A stretch of 64,000 nucleotides of DNA, taken from assembly GCA_040218875.1 (NCBI GenBank), contig JAVJQP010000107.1, one strand, 5' to 3'. The translations under genes and the position numbers were made by a program. Numbering within the stretch: the first letter of the stretch is position 1; the number at the start of each line of letters is the position of its first letter. Origin of the DNA: Coleofasciculus sp937127375. Its GTDB lineage: Bacteria > Cyanobacteriota > Cyanobacteriia > Cyanobacteriales > Coleofasciculaceae. Of this stretch, positions 34,874 to 44,253 are shown piece after piece. The notes under the pieces were generated by a model. That model did not search any database. It had not been told where the DNA came from and saw only the letters and a list, made by a program, of their open reading frames with translations.

Positions 34874-36052
34874 ATGTCTCATCGTCCCATTTATCTTGAC
34901 AACCACGCCACCACCCCCATGGATGAATGGGTGCTAGAGGCGATGCTGCCCTATTTTAGAGAACATTTCGGCAACCCTTCCAGTATCAGCCATGCTTATG
35001 GTTGGGAAGCAGAAGCGGCGGTTAAACAAGCACGACAAACCCTTGCTGACGCTATCCACGCCACACCAGAGGAAATCGTCTTCACCAGTGGTGCAACAGA
35101 AGCGAATAATCTAGCAATTAAAGGGGTTGCTGAAGCCTATTTCAGTAAAGGGCGTCATATCATTACCGTCCAGACTGAACATCCAGCCGTGCTTGATCCC
35201 TGTACCTATTTACAAGACTTAGGATTTGAGGTCACATTTTTGCCTGTTCAAGGGGATGGACTCCTCGACGTAACCCAGCTAGAAAAAGCAATTCGTCCCG
35301 ATACGATTTTAGTCTCGGTGATGGCTGCCAATAACGAAATTGGCGTATTACAACCCCTAGCTAAAATTGGAGAACTTTGTCACCAGCATCAGGTACTCTT
35401 CCATACCGACGCTGCCCAAGGGATTGGTAAAATTCCCTTGGATGTTCTAGATATGAATATTGACCTCATGTCCTTCACTGCCCATAAGCTGTATGGTCCT
35501 AAGGGGATTGGGGCGCTGTATGTCCGCCGCCGTAACCCGAAAGTGAAGTTAGCGTCACAAATTCAGGGCGGGGGACAGGAACGGGGATTCCGTTCGGGTA
35601 CACTCTACACACCGCAAATCGTAGGCTTTGCCAAAGCGGTAGAACTCGGATTAGCCGAACAAGCCTCTGAATCTCAACGCCTCCGCCAGTTACGGGAACA
35701 CCTCTGGACTACCCTGTCTCCATTAGGGGGAATTCACCTGAATGGTCATCCTGAGCAGCGATTGTCAGGAAATCTTAATATTTCGGTTGAGGGAGTAGAT
35801 GGTTCTGCCCTGCTGTTGGGATTACAGCCTGTTGTCGCCGTGTCATCGGGTTCAGCTTGCTCATCAAGCCACGTAGCACCCTCCCATGTCCTCTTGGCAC
35901 TGGGACATTCAAAACCTTTAGCTCATGCCTCAGTCCGATTTGGCATTGGGCGCTTTAATACCAGAGAGGAAATTGATCAGGTTGCCCAACACGCGATCGC
36001 GACAATTGAGTCCTTGCGTCAAGCTCAAACCCCTAAAACGTCGATTCTGTAA
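34874..36052 (+). CDS. Cysteine desulfurase (IscS/NifS family)
   Basis: 392-aa PLP enzyme that removes sulfur from cysteine for Fe-S cluster or thio-cofactor synthesis. It has IYLDNHATTPMDEWVLEAM at the start, VFTSGATEANNLAIKG, MAANNEIGVLQPLAKIG, the PLP lysine in SFTAHKLYGPKGIGALYV and the catalytic Cys loop in SSGSACSSSHVAPSHVLLALG. Full length, group I type. An IscA-type gene lies elsewhere in the window (48991). Confidence 0.93.
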   Translation: MSHRPIYLDNHATTPMDEWVLEAMLPYFREHFGNPSSISHAYGWEAEAAVKQARQTLADAIHATPEEIVFTSGATEANNLAIKGVAEAYFSKGRHIITVQTEHPAVLDPCTYLQDLGFEVTFLPVQGDGLLDVTQLEKAIRPDTILVSVMAANNEIGVLQPLAKIGELCHQHQVLFHTDAAQGIGKIPLDVLDMNIDLMSFTAHKLYGPKGIGALYVRRRNPKVKLASQIQGGGQERGFRSGTLYTPQIVGFAKAVELGLAEQASESQRLRQLREHLWTTLSPLGGIHLNGHPEQRLSGNLNISVEGVDGSALLLGLQPVVAVSSGSACSSSHVAPSHVLLALGHSKPLAHASVRFGIGRFNTREEIDQVAQHAIATIESLRQAQTPKTSIL

Positions 36053-36604
36053 CCCGCGATAACCCCCTCACAGCTAAACTGATAGTCTTACCCGTTAACA
36101 ATCAACAATCAAAGCAGTATAATGTAAAATTGAGGAAACAGTTGCGTACCTACAGTGACACTAGGTTCGACCTGTAGAAACTATCTCATAGATACTGTCC
36201 GCAACTGATTCACACTTCCAGACTTTTGACTTGCACGTTACCAAACTCCAATGCTGACCCTTGGGCGAAGGGATATGACATTGGCTACCTGTAGCATTGG
36301 AGAAAAAGTAGATCCATGAGAGTGTCAGTAGTCTTCAGTCACTCCCCGATCACGATTTACGTTTTCTAAGTAAAGCTAAAGTTTTTGCTTTTCAGAATCA
36401 TAAAGGGTAGCCAAAGTAAGAGTGACCGATCAATTTTAGGTATGCGATTTAAGATTTTTGGTGGAAAAGGTAACTCAGACAAGCATTCAAGCATTATTAA
36501 AGCTTGGCTCGTTTGCCTGTTCTCTAAACTAATCAGCTATCTAAAATTTCAACAAAGACCAAGCTTCAGTACTTGAGCGTACTGCCAAATTTTGAGGAAA
36601 TTGA
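36053..36604 (+). promoter_or_regulatory. Long structured rne leader region
   Basis: 552 bp between the desulfurase gene and rne without a credible gene. A perfect 10-bp inverted repeat CTCCAATGCT (36246-36255) and AGCATTGGAG (36293-36302) could form a stem. A/U-rich stretches follow. In Synechocystis and other bacteria the rne 5' UTR is long and is cut by RNase E itself as feedback; this region is a candidate for the same control. Transcription start not identified. Confidence 0.5.
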
Positions 36605-38638
36605 ATGGCAAAGCAAATTATTATTGCAGAGCAATATCGTCTGGCTGCTGTCTTTTCAGAAGATCAAATCCAAGAACTTGTCGTTGCCACGGGCAGCCAC
36701 CAAGTAGGTGATATTTATCTCGGCATTGTCGAAAACGTTTTACCAGGCATTGATGCCGCATTCGTCAATATCGGTGATGCCGAACGCAATGGATTTATTC
36801 ATGTCACCGACTTGGGTCCGCTGCGACTTAAACGTCGCTCCGGGGCGATTACGGAACTGCTCACCCCGCAGCAAAAAGTCTTAGTCCAAGTGATGAAGGA
36901 GCCGACGGGCAATAAAGGTCCTCGGCTGACCGGAAATGTCAGCTTACCGGGTCGTTATCTGGTGCTGATGCCTTATGGACGAGGGGTTAATTTATCCCGA
37001 CGGATAAAGAACGAAAACGAACGTAATCGCCTCAGAGCCTTGGCTGTGCTGATTAAACCCGCTGGGATGGGATTATTGGTTCGCACAGAAGCCGAGGGCA
37101 GAGCGGAAGAAGCGATAATGGAGGATTTGGAGGCGCTGCAACGTCAGTGGGAAGCCATCCAGCAGGAGGCAACTTCGACCAGAGCGCCAGCTCTACTGAA
37201 TCGCGATGATGATTTTATCCAACGAGTCCTCCGCGATATGTACACAGCGGATGTGAATCGGATTGTGGTTGATTCCAATACTGGGGTCAAACGGGTAAAA
37301 CAGCAGTTAGTAAGCTGGAGTGGCGGTCGATCACCGGAAGGGGTTTTAATTGACCATCACCGCGATCGCCTCTCAATTCTCGATTATTTCCGAATTAATG
37401 CGGCGATTCGAGAAGCCTTAAAGCCACGAGTCGATCTGCCATCGGGAGGCTATATTATTATCCAGCAGACGGAAGCCCTAACCGTTATTGACGTGAACTC
37501 CGGTTCCTTTACCCGTTCCGCCACGGCGCGAGAAACCGTCCTCTGGACTAACTGTGAAGCCGCGACGGAAATCGCCCGCCAATTGCGCCTACGTAATATT
37601 GCTGGCGTAATCATCGTGGACTTTATCGATATGGACTCGCGGCGTGACCAATTACAAGTTCTGGAACATTTCAACAAAGCGTTGAAAATGGACAAAGCCA
37701 GACCCCAAATCGCCCAATTGTCAGAACTGGGGTTAGTCGAACTCACCCGCAAGCGCCAAGGTCAAAATATTTACGAATTATTTGGTCGCACTTGTCCAAG
37801 CTGTGGTGGATTGGGACATCTGGTGCATCTTCCCGGTGAGCCAGAACCTCAAGTGCAGCAAGAGCCAGAGCCTATTTCTCGCGTTGACATCCCAGAAACC
37901 CCTGATCTTCCAGAACCCCTGGATATCCCTGGCTTTAATGAACCGGATGAACTGGAACTCAATCATCCGAGTTATCAAGAACGGGGAATCCCTGATGGCA
38001 CTAATCGCCGCCGTCGCCGTCGCCGCTTGGAGGATGTAATCTCTAAGGATGAACCTGTAGCCAAGAGCAATGTTCGCCCAATAACTCTGTCCCAACGTTC
38101 CTCTGATGTGAGTGAAGACGTAGAGGGGATGAGGCGCGATACTACATCTGTTGAACGTCCCATCGTGTCAGACTCCAGTGAACGAGTGGGCAAACCCCAG
38201 CTCATTCGGTCGGTGGTAGAAATGGAACCGCCGGAAGTTATTCAGGTTGAGATGACGCCGGAAGAACAGGATGTTTATGCCTTGATGGGCATTTCACCAT
38301 TAGTGCGGTTAGATAAGGAGATTAGAAATCCCCGATCAGTTATGGTTTCGGTGGTGCTTCCTGGAGAAGCTGAATCGGATTCTTCTGACAATGACATCCC
38401 TGACAATGACATCCCTGACAATGACACTACTGACGATTCATGGGAGGATACGTCTCACCCATCAGAGGAGTCAGACTCAGAAGAGAGTTCAGACAAGGTA
38501 CTGGTTACTTCTTCTGGAAAAGCCGTTGATGTTGATTTAGAATCATCGGATGATTCAAGCTCAACCAGCGAATCGGAAACGAAACCGCCTTTGATTCGTC
38601 GTCGTCGCCGCCGTTCTTCAGCAATGGAGAATGAGTGA
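36605..38638 (+). CDS. rne: Ribonuclease E
   Basis: 677-aa endoribonuclease of RNA decay and processing. The catalytic half (about 1-400) has the S1 domain (GDIYLGIVENVLPGIDAAFVNIG), metal-binding Asp residues in LTVIDVNSGS and IIVDFIDMDSRRD, and the zinc-link CPSCGG. The tail is low-complexity and acidic with an Arg run (RRRRRRRLED) and ends with RRRRRRSSA plus MENE. In Anabaena that nonapeptide binds polynucleotide phosphorylase. An IPDND tandem repeat lies at about residues 598-610. rnhB follows. Confidence 0.96.
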   Translation: MAKQIIIAEQYRLAAVFSEDQIQELVVATGSHQVGDIYLGIVENVLPGIDAAFVNIGDAERNGFIHVTDLGPLRLKRRSGAITELLTPQQKVLVQVMKEPTGNKGPRLTGNVSLPGRYLVLMPYGRGVNLSRRIKNENERNRLRALAVLIKPAGMGLLVRTEAEGRAEEAIMEDLEALQRQWEAIQQEATSTRAPALLNRDDDFIQRVLRDMYTADVNRIVVDSNTGVKRVKQQLVSWSGGRSPEGVLIDHHRDRLSILDYFRINAAIREALKPRVDLPSGGYIIIQQTEALTVIDVNSGSFTRSATARETVLWTNCEAATEIARQLRLRNIAGVIIVDFIDMDSRRDQLQVLEHFNKALKMDKARPQIAQLSELGLVELTRKRQGQNIYELFGRTCPSCGGLGHLVHLPGEPEPQVQQEPEPISRVDIPETPDLPEPLDIPGFNEPDELELNHPSYQERGIPDGTNRRRRRRRLEDVISKDEPVAKSNVRPITLSQRSSDVSEDVEGMRRDTTSVERPIVSDSSERVGKPQLIRSVVEMEPPEVIQVEMTPEEQDVYALMGISPLVRLDKEIRNPRSVMVSVVLPGEAESDSSDNDIPDNDIPDNDTTDDSWEDTSHPSEESDSEESSDKVLVTSSGKAVDVDLESSDDSSSTSESETKPPLIRRRRRRSSAMENE

Positions 38639-38938
38639 GGGATAAAGGGGTTTCAAAAGCGGATTTGGTATCACTCCCCAAGCCAGCCTTCACCCCTAGC
38701 CCCTCTCCCGACTCCCCTCGTTCCCCCCTACCCCCCTCGTTCCCCCCTACCCCCCTCGTTCCCCCCTACAAGAGGGGGGATGACAGAGGATGCTTCGCTT
38801 TTTTTGCAGGGGGGATGACAGAGGATGCTTCGCTTTTTTTGCAGGGGAGAGGGGAGCAAGAACAGCCCAATAGTACGGATACATAGCCTCAAGGCTTGCC
38901 AGTACTGGTTTTTACCTTAAGTTGACTCTCTTGAATCC
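38639..38938. repeat. Spacer made of 22-bp and 35-bp tandem repeats
   Basis: CCCCCTCGTTCCCCC units with 22-bp period run from about 38711 to 38768; then a 35-bp unit (GGGGATGACAGAGGATGCTT and more) is repeated twice from 38776. A single copy of the same composite lies at 58240-58310. It separates rne and rnhB. Confidence 0.75.
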
Positions 38939-39574
38939 ATGAAAATGGAAAATTCAGCTAACTATTGTCAACTACCGGAACTATCGGGCGATCGCAAATT
39001 GGTCGCCGGAGTGGATGAAGTTGGGCGTGGTGCTTTATTTGGTCCTGTTGTGGCTGCAGCGGTTATTTTACCTGCATCAACGCTGCCCAATTTGGCTGGT
39101 TCTGGAATGAAAGATAGTAAACAATTAACTCGTCTACGACGCCAAAAATTGGCGCAAGAGATTCAAGAGTTAGCCGTCGATTGGAGTATTGGTTATGCCA
39201 CCAGTACTGAAATCGACCAAATTAATATCTTACAAGCCTCTCTGTTGGCAATGAAACGGGCTGTGCTTAAGTTAAAAGTGCAGCCTGATTTATGTTTGAT
39301 TGATGGGAGACAGGCATTGGTAGGTTTACCTGTACCCCAAAAAAGCCTGATTAAAGGAGATCAGCGATCGCTGGAAATTGCGGCGGCTAGCATTGTGGCA
39401 AAAGTCTGGCGCGATGATTTAATTGGACGTTTAGCGACGAAGTATCCCGATTATGACTTAGCCGCTAATAAGGGGTACGGAACCGAACGACATCGTTTAG
39501 CCCTCAAAGAGTTGGGTCCTTCGCCACAGCATCGCCGTTCGTTTCGTCCTTGTCAACTGAGGGATGGGGGATGA
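38939..39574 (+). CDS. rnhB: Ribonuclease HII
   Basis: 211 aa, degrades RNA in RNA-DNA hybrids. Motifs VAGVDEVGRGALFGPVVAAAVIL, SGMKDSKQLTRLRR and LIKGDQRSLEIAAASIVAKVWRD with the acidic catalytic residues, and NKGYGTERHRLALKELGPSPQHRRSF. It follows rne as in many cyanobacteria. The start ATG at 38939 gives a short leader (MKMENSANYCQ). Confidence 0.95.
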   Translation: MKMENSANYCQLPELSGDRKLVAGVDEVGRGALFGPVVAAAVILPASTLPNLAGSGMKDSKQLTRLRRQKLAQEIQELAVDWSIGYATSTEIDQINILQASLLAMKRAVLKLKVQPDLCLIDGRQALVGLPVPQKSLIKGDQRSLEIAAASIVAKVWRDDLIGRLATKYPDYDLAANKGYGTERHRLALKELGPSPQHRRSFRPCQLRDGG

Positions 39575-39674
39575 GGAAGATGGGGTGCAGAGGAGCGGAG
39601 GAGCAGAGGGGCAGAGGGCAGAGGGGCAGAGGGGCAAGGAAGGGAGTTCTCTTGTGAATTTTTGCACTGGGTCA

Positions 39675-39731
39675 GGGCGGGTTTAGTTACATCCGGGTTG
39701 GGTAAAAAACGATAATAGTAAAACCCGCCCC
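39675..39731. repeat. GGGGCGGGTTT inverted-end repeat, copy 4
   Basis: Reverse orientation relative to copy 3 and similar over its whole length. It lies between rnhB and the end of the intact tnpB element. Confidence 0.65.
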
Positions 39732-39897
39732 TACACAATACCCTACTGTCAATAATGCTCGCAGTGAGCTGTAATTGAATTGTTCTTCCGTTACGTAAAA
39801 CTTACACAAATCTACCAATATCCGATAAAGTCTGCTGTTTACTTCCTGCTTCATTCTGGTCGTGTCGGCACTTGTCCAGTCCACAGGCTACCACCAC

Positions 39898-40992
39898 TTA
39901 ACTAGCGGCTATCTCCAAATTAATGGAGGCGTTGAAATCGCGATCAATTTCCAGCCCGCAGTTGTCACACCGGAAAACCCTCTCAGATAGGGGCATTGAG
40001 TCTTTGACGGTGTGGCATCTTGAGCAGGTTTTGGTTGAGGGATACCATCTCTCAACCACGATTAAGGTTGACCCGTACAATTGGCACTTGTACTCTAGCT
40101 GGCGTTTAAACTCAAAAAAGCCCATGTCGCCTATTGCTTTAGCCAGCTTGTGATTAGCCATCATGCCAGACACATTGAGGTTCTCTATCCCTATTCGGCT
40201 GTGGTTTTTGGCTAAATAGGTGGTGAGTTTATGCAATGTGTCTTTGCGGATGTTAGCTATTTTCCGGTGCAGACGGGCTATCTTGATTTGAGCTTTCTTG
40301 AAGTTGTTCGAGCCTTTGACTTTATGACGGTTGAGCCATTGCATACGAGAGAGCTTCCTCTCATACTTCCGGTAAGCTTTCGCACCTTCCACCACAACCC
40401 CCGTAGACAAGAGAGCCAATGCTTTTACGCCTAAATCCACTCCGACAACGGGGTAAGGTTTATGGGTGTTGAACGGCTCAATCTCCAACTTAAAACTGAT
40501 AAACCAGCGAGCAGCCGTTTTGGAAATGGTTACGGATTTGGGTTGAGATGCATCAGGTAATTGCTCATAAGTTCTCAGCCAACCAATGACCGGGACTCTC
40601 ACCCGATTATGTTCGACTTTGATTGCCCCATCCAGGGTAAAGCTATCGCCCCGTCCCTTGCGTTTAAACCGTGGGGGTTTACTTGTCTTCTTAAATGCCC
40701 GTCTCCAAGCCTCAACCAATTGCCTGAGCGCATATTGAGGAGCACATTTACTCACCTGGTAGTACCAGGGGCAAACGGGTTTAACCAACGCTACCAACCA
40801 TTTATGGAGGTCAATACCAGTGGGAAACTTAATCTTGTCTTCTGGGTTATCCCGGTTATGGTCTAATATCTGCTTAGTTAATCCCAGTCCCCAATTCCAG
40901 GCGTGACGGGCTGTACCCGCGTGTTTGGCTAACAGTGTCCTCTGCTGATTATTCAGCCTTAGCTCAGTTTTGAATCCTAATAACATTGACAC
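39898..40992 (-). CDS. tnpB: TnpB RNA-guided nuclease (IS200/IS605 family)
   Basis: 364 aa, complete. N-terminal helix-turn-helix region (LNNQQRTLLAKHAGTARHAWN), REC-like middle, then RuvC motifs: VVGVDLGVKALALL (Asp), RIGIENLNVSGMM (Glu) and DRDFNASINLE (Asp), with the zinc finger CSRCHTV...CDNCG. All catalytic residues are present, so it may be an active nuclease guided by a transcript of its own 3' end. No tnpA is nearby. The 3' flank (39848-39890) is like the scar near psaM. Likely a solo tnpB element. Confidence 0.92.
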   Translation of the reverse strand: MSMLLGFKTELRLNNQQRTLLAKHAGTARHAWNWGLGLTKQILDHNRDNPEDKIKFPTGIDLHKWLVALVKPVCPWYYQVSKCAPQYALRQLVEAWRRAFKKTSKPPRFKRKGRGDSFTLDGAIKVEHNRVRVPVIGWLRTYEQLPDASQPKSVTISKTAARWFISFKLEIEPFNTHKPYPVVGVDLGVKALALLSTGVVVEGAKAYRKYERKLSRMQWLNRHKVKGSNNFKKAQIKIARLHRKIANIRKDTLHKLTTYLAKNHSRIGIENLNVSGMMANHKLAKAIGDMGFFEFKRQLEYKCQLYGSTLIVVERWYPSTKTCSRCHTVKDSMPLSERVFRCDNCGLEIDRDFNASINLEIAAS

Positions 40993-41163
40993 CCAGAAAA
41001 TGTGACCCTTTTATCATACAACCATAAGTTTTTGTCTAGAGGAAAAATAAATCTCAGGTATTTTTCCGGAAATATCTAGAAATTGCCTGTGAATCAGGCT
41101 CTAATCATCAACCCCCGCTTCCCCACTTTCCCTGTTCCCTGTTCCCTCCCCTCGGCACAATAC

Positions 41164-41754
41164 TTAGATGCTGGGATTATCGACTGGTGCAAGGTGTTGA
41201 GATTTAGATTGAGCCAGGGTTGGGCGATCCGCGTTAGCCCATTGGCGATAATCTGATAGCAGTTGATGCATTAGTTTATTCTTAATTCGCAGCAACACAC
41301 TTTTGAGTAATCCATTTCCGGTTGTTTCAATAATGGGTTGGGGTGTCATCGATAGAGGAAAGGGAATATCCACCCGCACCTTTAAATCAGCCTTACCTTT
41401 GAGCCGAGTGGTGTTTTGCTGTTGATCAGGATAGAGTTTTCCTTTGACCTCCAGGGTAAAGCGTTGATTGATGTAGTCCAATCCAGGAATATCACAATCT
41501 ACCGATCGCAGATGAACTGTACCCTCACCATCTGCCCAAACTTTGAGAATGACTCGCGGTTGAAAGGTTAACGACAGAAACTGCAATGGACGCATCTTCA
41601 GGCGAAACTGTTCTCGACTCAGTTGCTCGATCAGATTCGGATCAGCGATCGCGTGTACCAACCGCTGAGGTTGACGTAAATAGTGCTGAATGGGGGCAGG
41701 TTGTGCGGGTACAGTAATTTCTACGGATTGCGATGCAGTAAACTGGCTGGTCAT
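41164..41754 (-). CDS. DUF1997-family protein
   Basis: 196 aa with the pattern of this plant and cyanobacterial family: IQHYLRQPQRLVHAIADP, FRLKMRPLQFLSLTFQPRVILKVW and LRSVDCDIPGLDYINQRF. It has no signal peptide or transmembrane helix. Its function is not known; homologues occur in chloroplasts. It has its own promoter region, divergent from pheA. Confidence 0.8.
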   Translation of the reverse strand: MTSQFTASQSVEITVPAQPAPIQHYLRQPQRLVHAIADPNLIEQLSREQFRLKMRPLQFLSLTFQPRVILKVWADGEGTVHLRSVDCDIPGLDYINQRFTLEVKGKLYPDQQQNTTRLKGKADLKVRVDIPFPLSMTPQPIIETTGNGLLKSVLLRIKNKLMHQLLSDYRQWANADRPTLAQSKSQHLAPVDNPSI

Positions 41755-42060
41755 AGGGTGAGAGCAACGTTGGGTTTTGTCTAAGTTTCTTAAAGTTAAT
41801 CTTACTTTAATTAAAGTTTATTTACATAACTGGGGGGAATTTTTTAAGGTTAGGGGGATGAGCGAGTCTCGTAGATGAGACCACTGCATGTAACTTAATC
41901 CTTACTCCGATTGTAGAAATTATGCTCGCCAACCGTTATCTTCCTATAGAAGACTTTCAGTGCCTCGATCAAAGCAAAGGTTTAGTCCTAAGGACAGAAA
42001 TTATTAAATCTCATTACTGAGTACAAATAAAGTTATAAATTATAAACTAAAGCGCAGTTT
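41755..42060. other. Divergent promoter region between DUF1997 gene and pheA
   Basis: 306 bp, AT-rich, no gene. A run of TTAAAGTTAATC/TTTAATTAAAG-like repeats near 41790-41825 may include the promoter; nothing specific can be assigned. Confidence 0.45.
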
Positions 42061-42924
42061 ATGTCAATTTCAATTGCCCATCTTGGACCACCAGGGACTT
42101 ACGCGGAAGCGGCAGCATTAGCTTACTGTCGCACTCTTACCCGTGAAAGTGATTCAAAACCTTGGTTATGTCCTTATCCCAGCATTGCCCAAACTCTGCA
42201 CGCCGTCGCCAAAGGGCAAGCGGATTTGGCGGTAGTGCCTGTGGAAAATTCCATTGAAGGCAGTGTCACGATTACGTTGGATACGCTGTGGCAACTGGAT
42301 CAACTACAAATTCAACAGGCATTGGTTTTGCCAATCCAACATGCCCTGTTATCACGGGCATCTCGTCTTCAGGCAATCCAAACAGTTTATTCTCATCCTC
42401 AAGCCTTAGCCCAATGTCAAGGGTGGCTAGAAAACAGTCTACCCTCGGTACAACTCGTACCCACAAACTCAACCACAGAAGCCTTACAGCATCTGGATAC
42501 TGACTATACGGCAGGTGCGATCGCGTCTCAACGGGCGGCGATGCTTTATCAATTACCGATCCTGGCGGCGGCTATCAATGATTATCCAGACAACTGTACT
42601 CGTTTTTGGATTGTGGGTCAGCAATCGTCTCCTGGGGGTAGTCATACCTCCCTGGCTTTTAGCACGCCCGCCAATGTACCGGGAGCCTTAGTTAAACCTC
42701 TGCAAGCCTTTGCCCAGCGAGAGATTAACCTGAGTCGGATTGAGTCTCGCCCGACGAAGCGATCGCTGGGTGAGTATCTTTTCTTTATTGATTTAGAAGC
42801 CGATGCCTCTACACCGTTGGTGCAAGAGGCACTCTCAGAAGCTGCCTCTCATACAGAAATTCTGAAAATTTTTGGCAGCTACAGCGTCATACCCATTAAT
42901 TCAACTGCGCTGATTGAGAATTAA
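42061..42924 (+). CDS. pheA: Prephenate dehydratase
   Basis: 287 aa, converts prephenate to phenylpyruvate in phenylalanine synthesis. The periplasmic-binding-like catalytic fold shows IAHLGPPGTYAEAAAL, VPVENSIEGSVTITLDTLW, the catalytic Thr region and DYPDNCTRFWIVG (the TRF motif). The C-terminal ACT domain (LKPLQAFAQREINLSRIESRPTKRSLGEYLFF) holds the ESRP phenylalanine-binding motif for feedback control. No chorismate mutase is fused. Confidence 0.95.
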   Translation: MSISIAHLGPPGTYAEAAALAYCRTLTRESDSKPWLCPYPSIAQTLHAVAKGQADLAVVPVENSIEGSVTITLDTLWQLDQLQIQQALVLPIQHALLSRASRLQAIQTVYSHPQALAQCQGWLENSLPSVQLVPTNSTTEALQHLDTDYTAGAIASQRAAMLYQLPILAAAINDYPDNCTRFWIVGQQSSPGGSHTSLAFSTPANVPGALVKPLQAFAQREINLSRIESRPTKRSLGEYLFFIDLEADASTPLVQEALSEAASHTEILKIFGSYSVIPINSTALIEN

Positions 42925-42926
42925 GC

Positions 42927-43568
42927 TTAATTAAATGCATCTTTAAGGACTGTACGGGCAGCCAAATGATTGCGCGTGGAGGTAAGTATTTCCGCTTCGC
43001 GTTCCAAACGGGCTGCTGTATCCTGCATTTCTAACAACGCTTGTTGTTCGGAGGCGACGCCGTAAAGATTGCCCGCTACCCAATACGATAGTTCTAAGGG
43101 CAGATCTGGCAAGTCTTCGGGCAGCTCGATTTTCTGATCCGTCAGCTTGGCAGAAAGATGGACAACATCTCGCAGCAATTGCTCAACGGATGTGGAAATT
43201 TCTTTTAAGTCTTTTTGAGAGGGTTGATCCTCTATCCATTCCACCAATCCGACACGATAGGGTTTTTCTCGGACGTATTCTAAAACCCGAAATCGTTGCT
43301 GACCCAGGGTTAAGACTTTCATCCGATCATCAGGCAGACGCTGGAAATGTATAATTTCAGCGCAGCAGCCAACGGCGGCGGGTTGACCTTGCACCGGGTC
43401 CCACATTAATACCCCAAAACGCCGATCGCTCTCCAAAATCGTGTTCATCAGCATACGATAGCGAAATTCAAAGATATGGAGGGGCAGAGGACGTCCCGGA
43501 AATAGAACCACTTCTGGCAGTGGAAACAAAGGAAGTTCTCTAACAGCAATTGAGGAAGAGGATGCCAT
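42927..43568 (-). CDS. LON-domain substrate-binding-like protein
   Basis: 213 aa consisting of the N-terminal LON substrate-binding domain only (LPLFPLPEVVLFPGRPLPLHIFEFRYRMLM, FGVLMWDP, VLTLGQQRFRVLEYVREKPYRVGLVEW) with a helical end. It lacks the ATPase and protease domains of Lon, so it is the stand-alone type seen in cyanobacteria and plastids. Converges with pheA (2 bp between stops). Exact role unknown. Confidence 0.88.
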   Translation of the reverse strand: MASSSSIAVRELPLFPLPEVVLFPGRPLPLHIFEFRYRMLMNTILESDRRFGVLMWDPVQGQPAAVGCCAEIIHFQRLPDDRMKVLTLGQQRFRVLEYVREKPYRVGLVEWIEDQPSQKDLKEISTSVEQLLRDVVHLSAKLTDQKIELPEDLPDLPLELSYWVAGNLYGVASEQQALLEMQDTAARLEREAEILTSTRNHLAARTVLKDAFN

Positions 43569-43758
43569 TGTGCCTTGGTGAAAAGGGTAACTGCGCTTCT
43601 TTACCTACTTTAACGGATTTTTTTGGGACAAGAAGCCACAAAATCCGTTAAAGCTGTACTAACTCATATCTTGTCCGGTTTTATGGCATGTCTATTACCT
43701 GTACTGATTTAGGCAAGAGCATTACCCTTCTACCCTCCTACCCTTCTCATCTTCCACC

Positions 43759-44076
43759 CTATAACTTCACTTCAATATCCACACCAGCCGGTAAATCCAG
43801 TTTCATCAGGGCGTCAATGGTTTTGGACGATGGCTGATAAATGTCAATAAGTCGCCGATGAGTACGGGTTTCAAAATGTTCCCGCGAATCTTTATCAACG
43901 TGGGGCGATCGCAAGACACAATAAATACGACGTTTGGTCGGTAAGGGAATTGGACCGACGGCGGCAGCATTGGTGCGATTTGCTGTATCCACAATCTTCT
44001 CGCATGAAGTGTCTAGTAATCGCCGATCAAATGCTTTAAGACGAATCCGAATTTTTTGCTGCTGAATCGTTGCCAT
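43759..44076 (-). CDS. rpsJ: 30S ribosomal protein S10
   Basis: 105-aa S10, which also takes part in transcription antitermination as NusE. Segments IRIRLKAFDRRLLDTSCEKIV, GPIPLPTKRRIYCVLRSPHVDKDSREHFETRTHRRLIDI and LPAGVDIEVKL match the family. It is last in the str-type cluster, after tuf with a hairpin and about 180 bp between. Confidence 0.96.
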   Translation of the reverse strand: MATIQQQKIRIRLKAFDRRLLDTSCEKIVDTANRTNAAAVGPIPLPTKRRIYCVLRSPHVDKDSREHFETRTHRRLIDIYQPSSKTIDALMKLDLPAGVDIEVKL

Positions 44077-44197
44077 TTTTTTGAGTTGTCTAGGTTCTGA
44101 AATAATTAGGAGTTTTAAGTGTTGAGTGTTGAATGAATGTTCCCGAACTCAGAACTCAACACTCAGAATTCATAACGTTTTGCCAACACAGAGAATA

Positions 44198-44231
44198 AGG
44201 AGCAGAGAAAAGCATCAGCTTCTCTGCTCCT
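44198..44231. terminator. Hairpin between tuf and rpsJ
   Basis: AGGAGCAGAGA (44198-44208) and TCTCTGCTCCT (44221-44231) form an 11-bp stem with a 12-base loop just after the tuf stop. There is no strong U-run. It may partly terminate or process the tuf transcript before rpsJ. Confidence 0.5.
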
Positions 44232-44253
44232 ACTCTTTGGAGTGAGAACAGTG

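Noticed and set aside
36130..36200. tRNA-like GGTTCGA string
   Set aside because: No acceptor stem or anticodon arm could be folded around it.
36385..36576. 63-aa leader peptide before rne
   Set aside because: No ribosome binding site and no conserved character; better seen as part of the rne leader.
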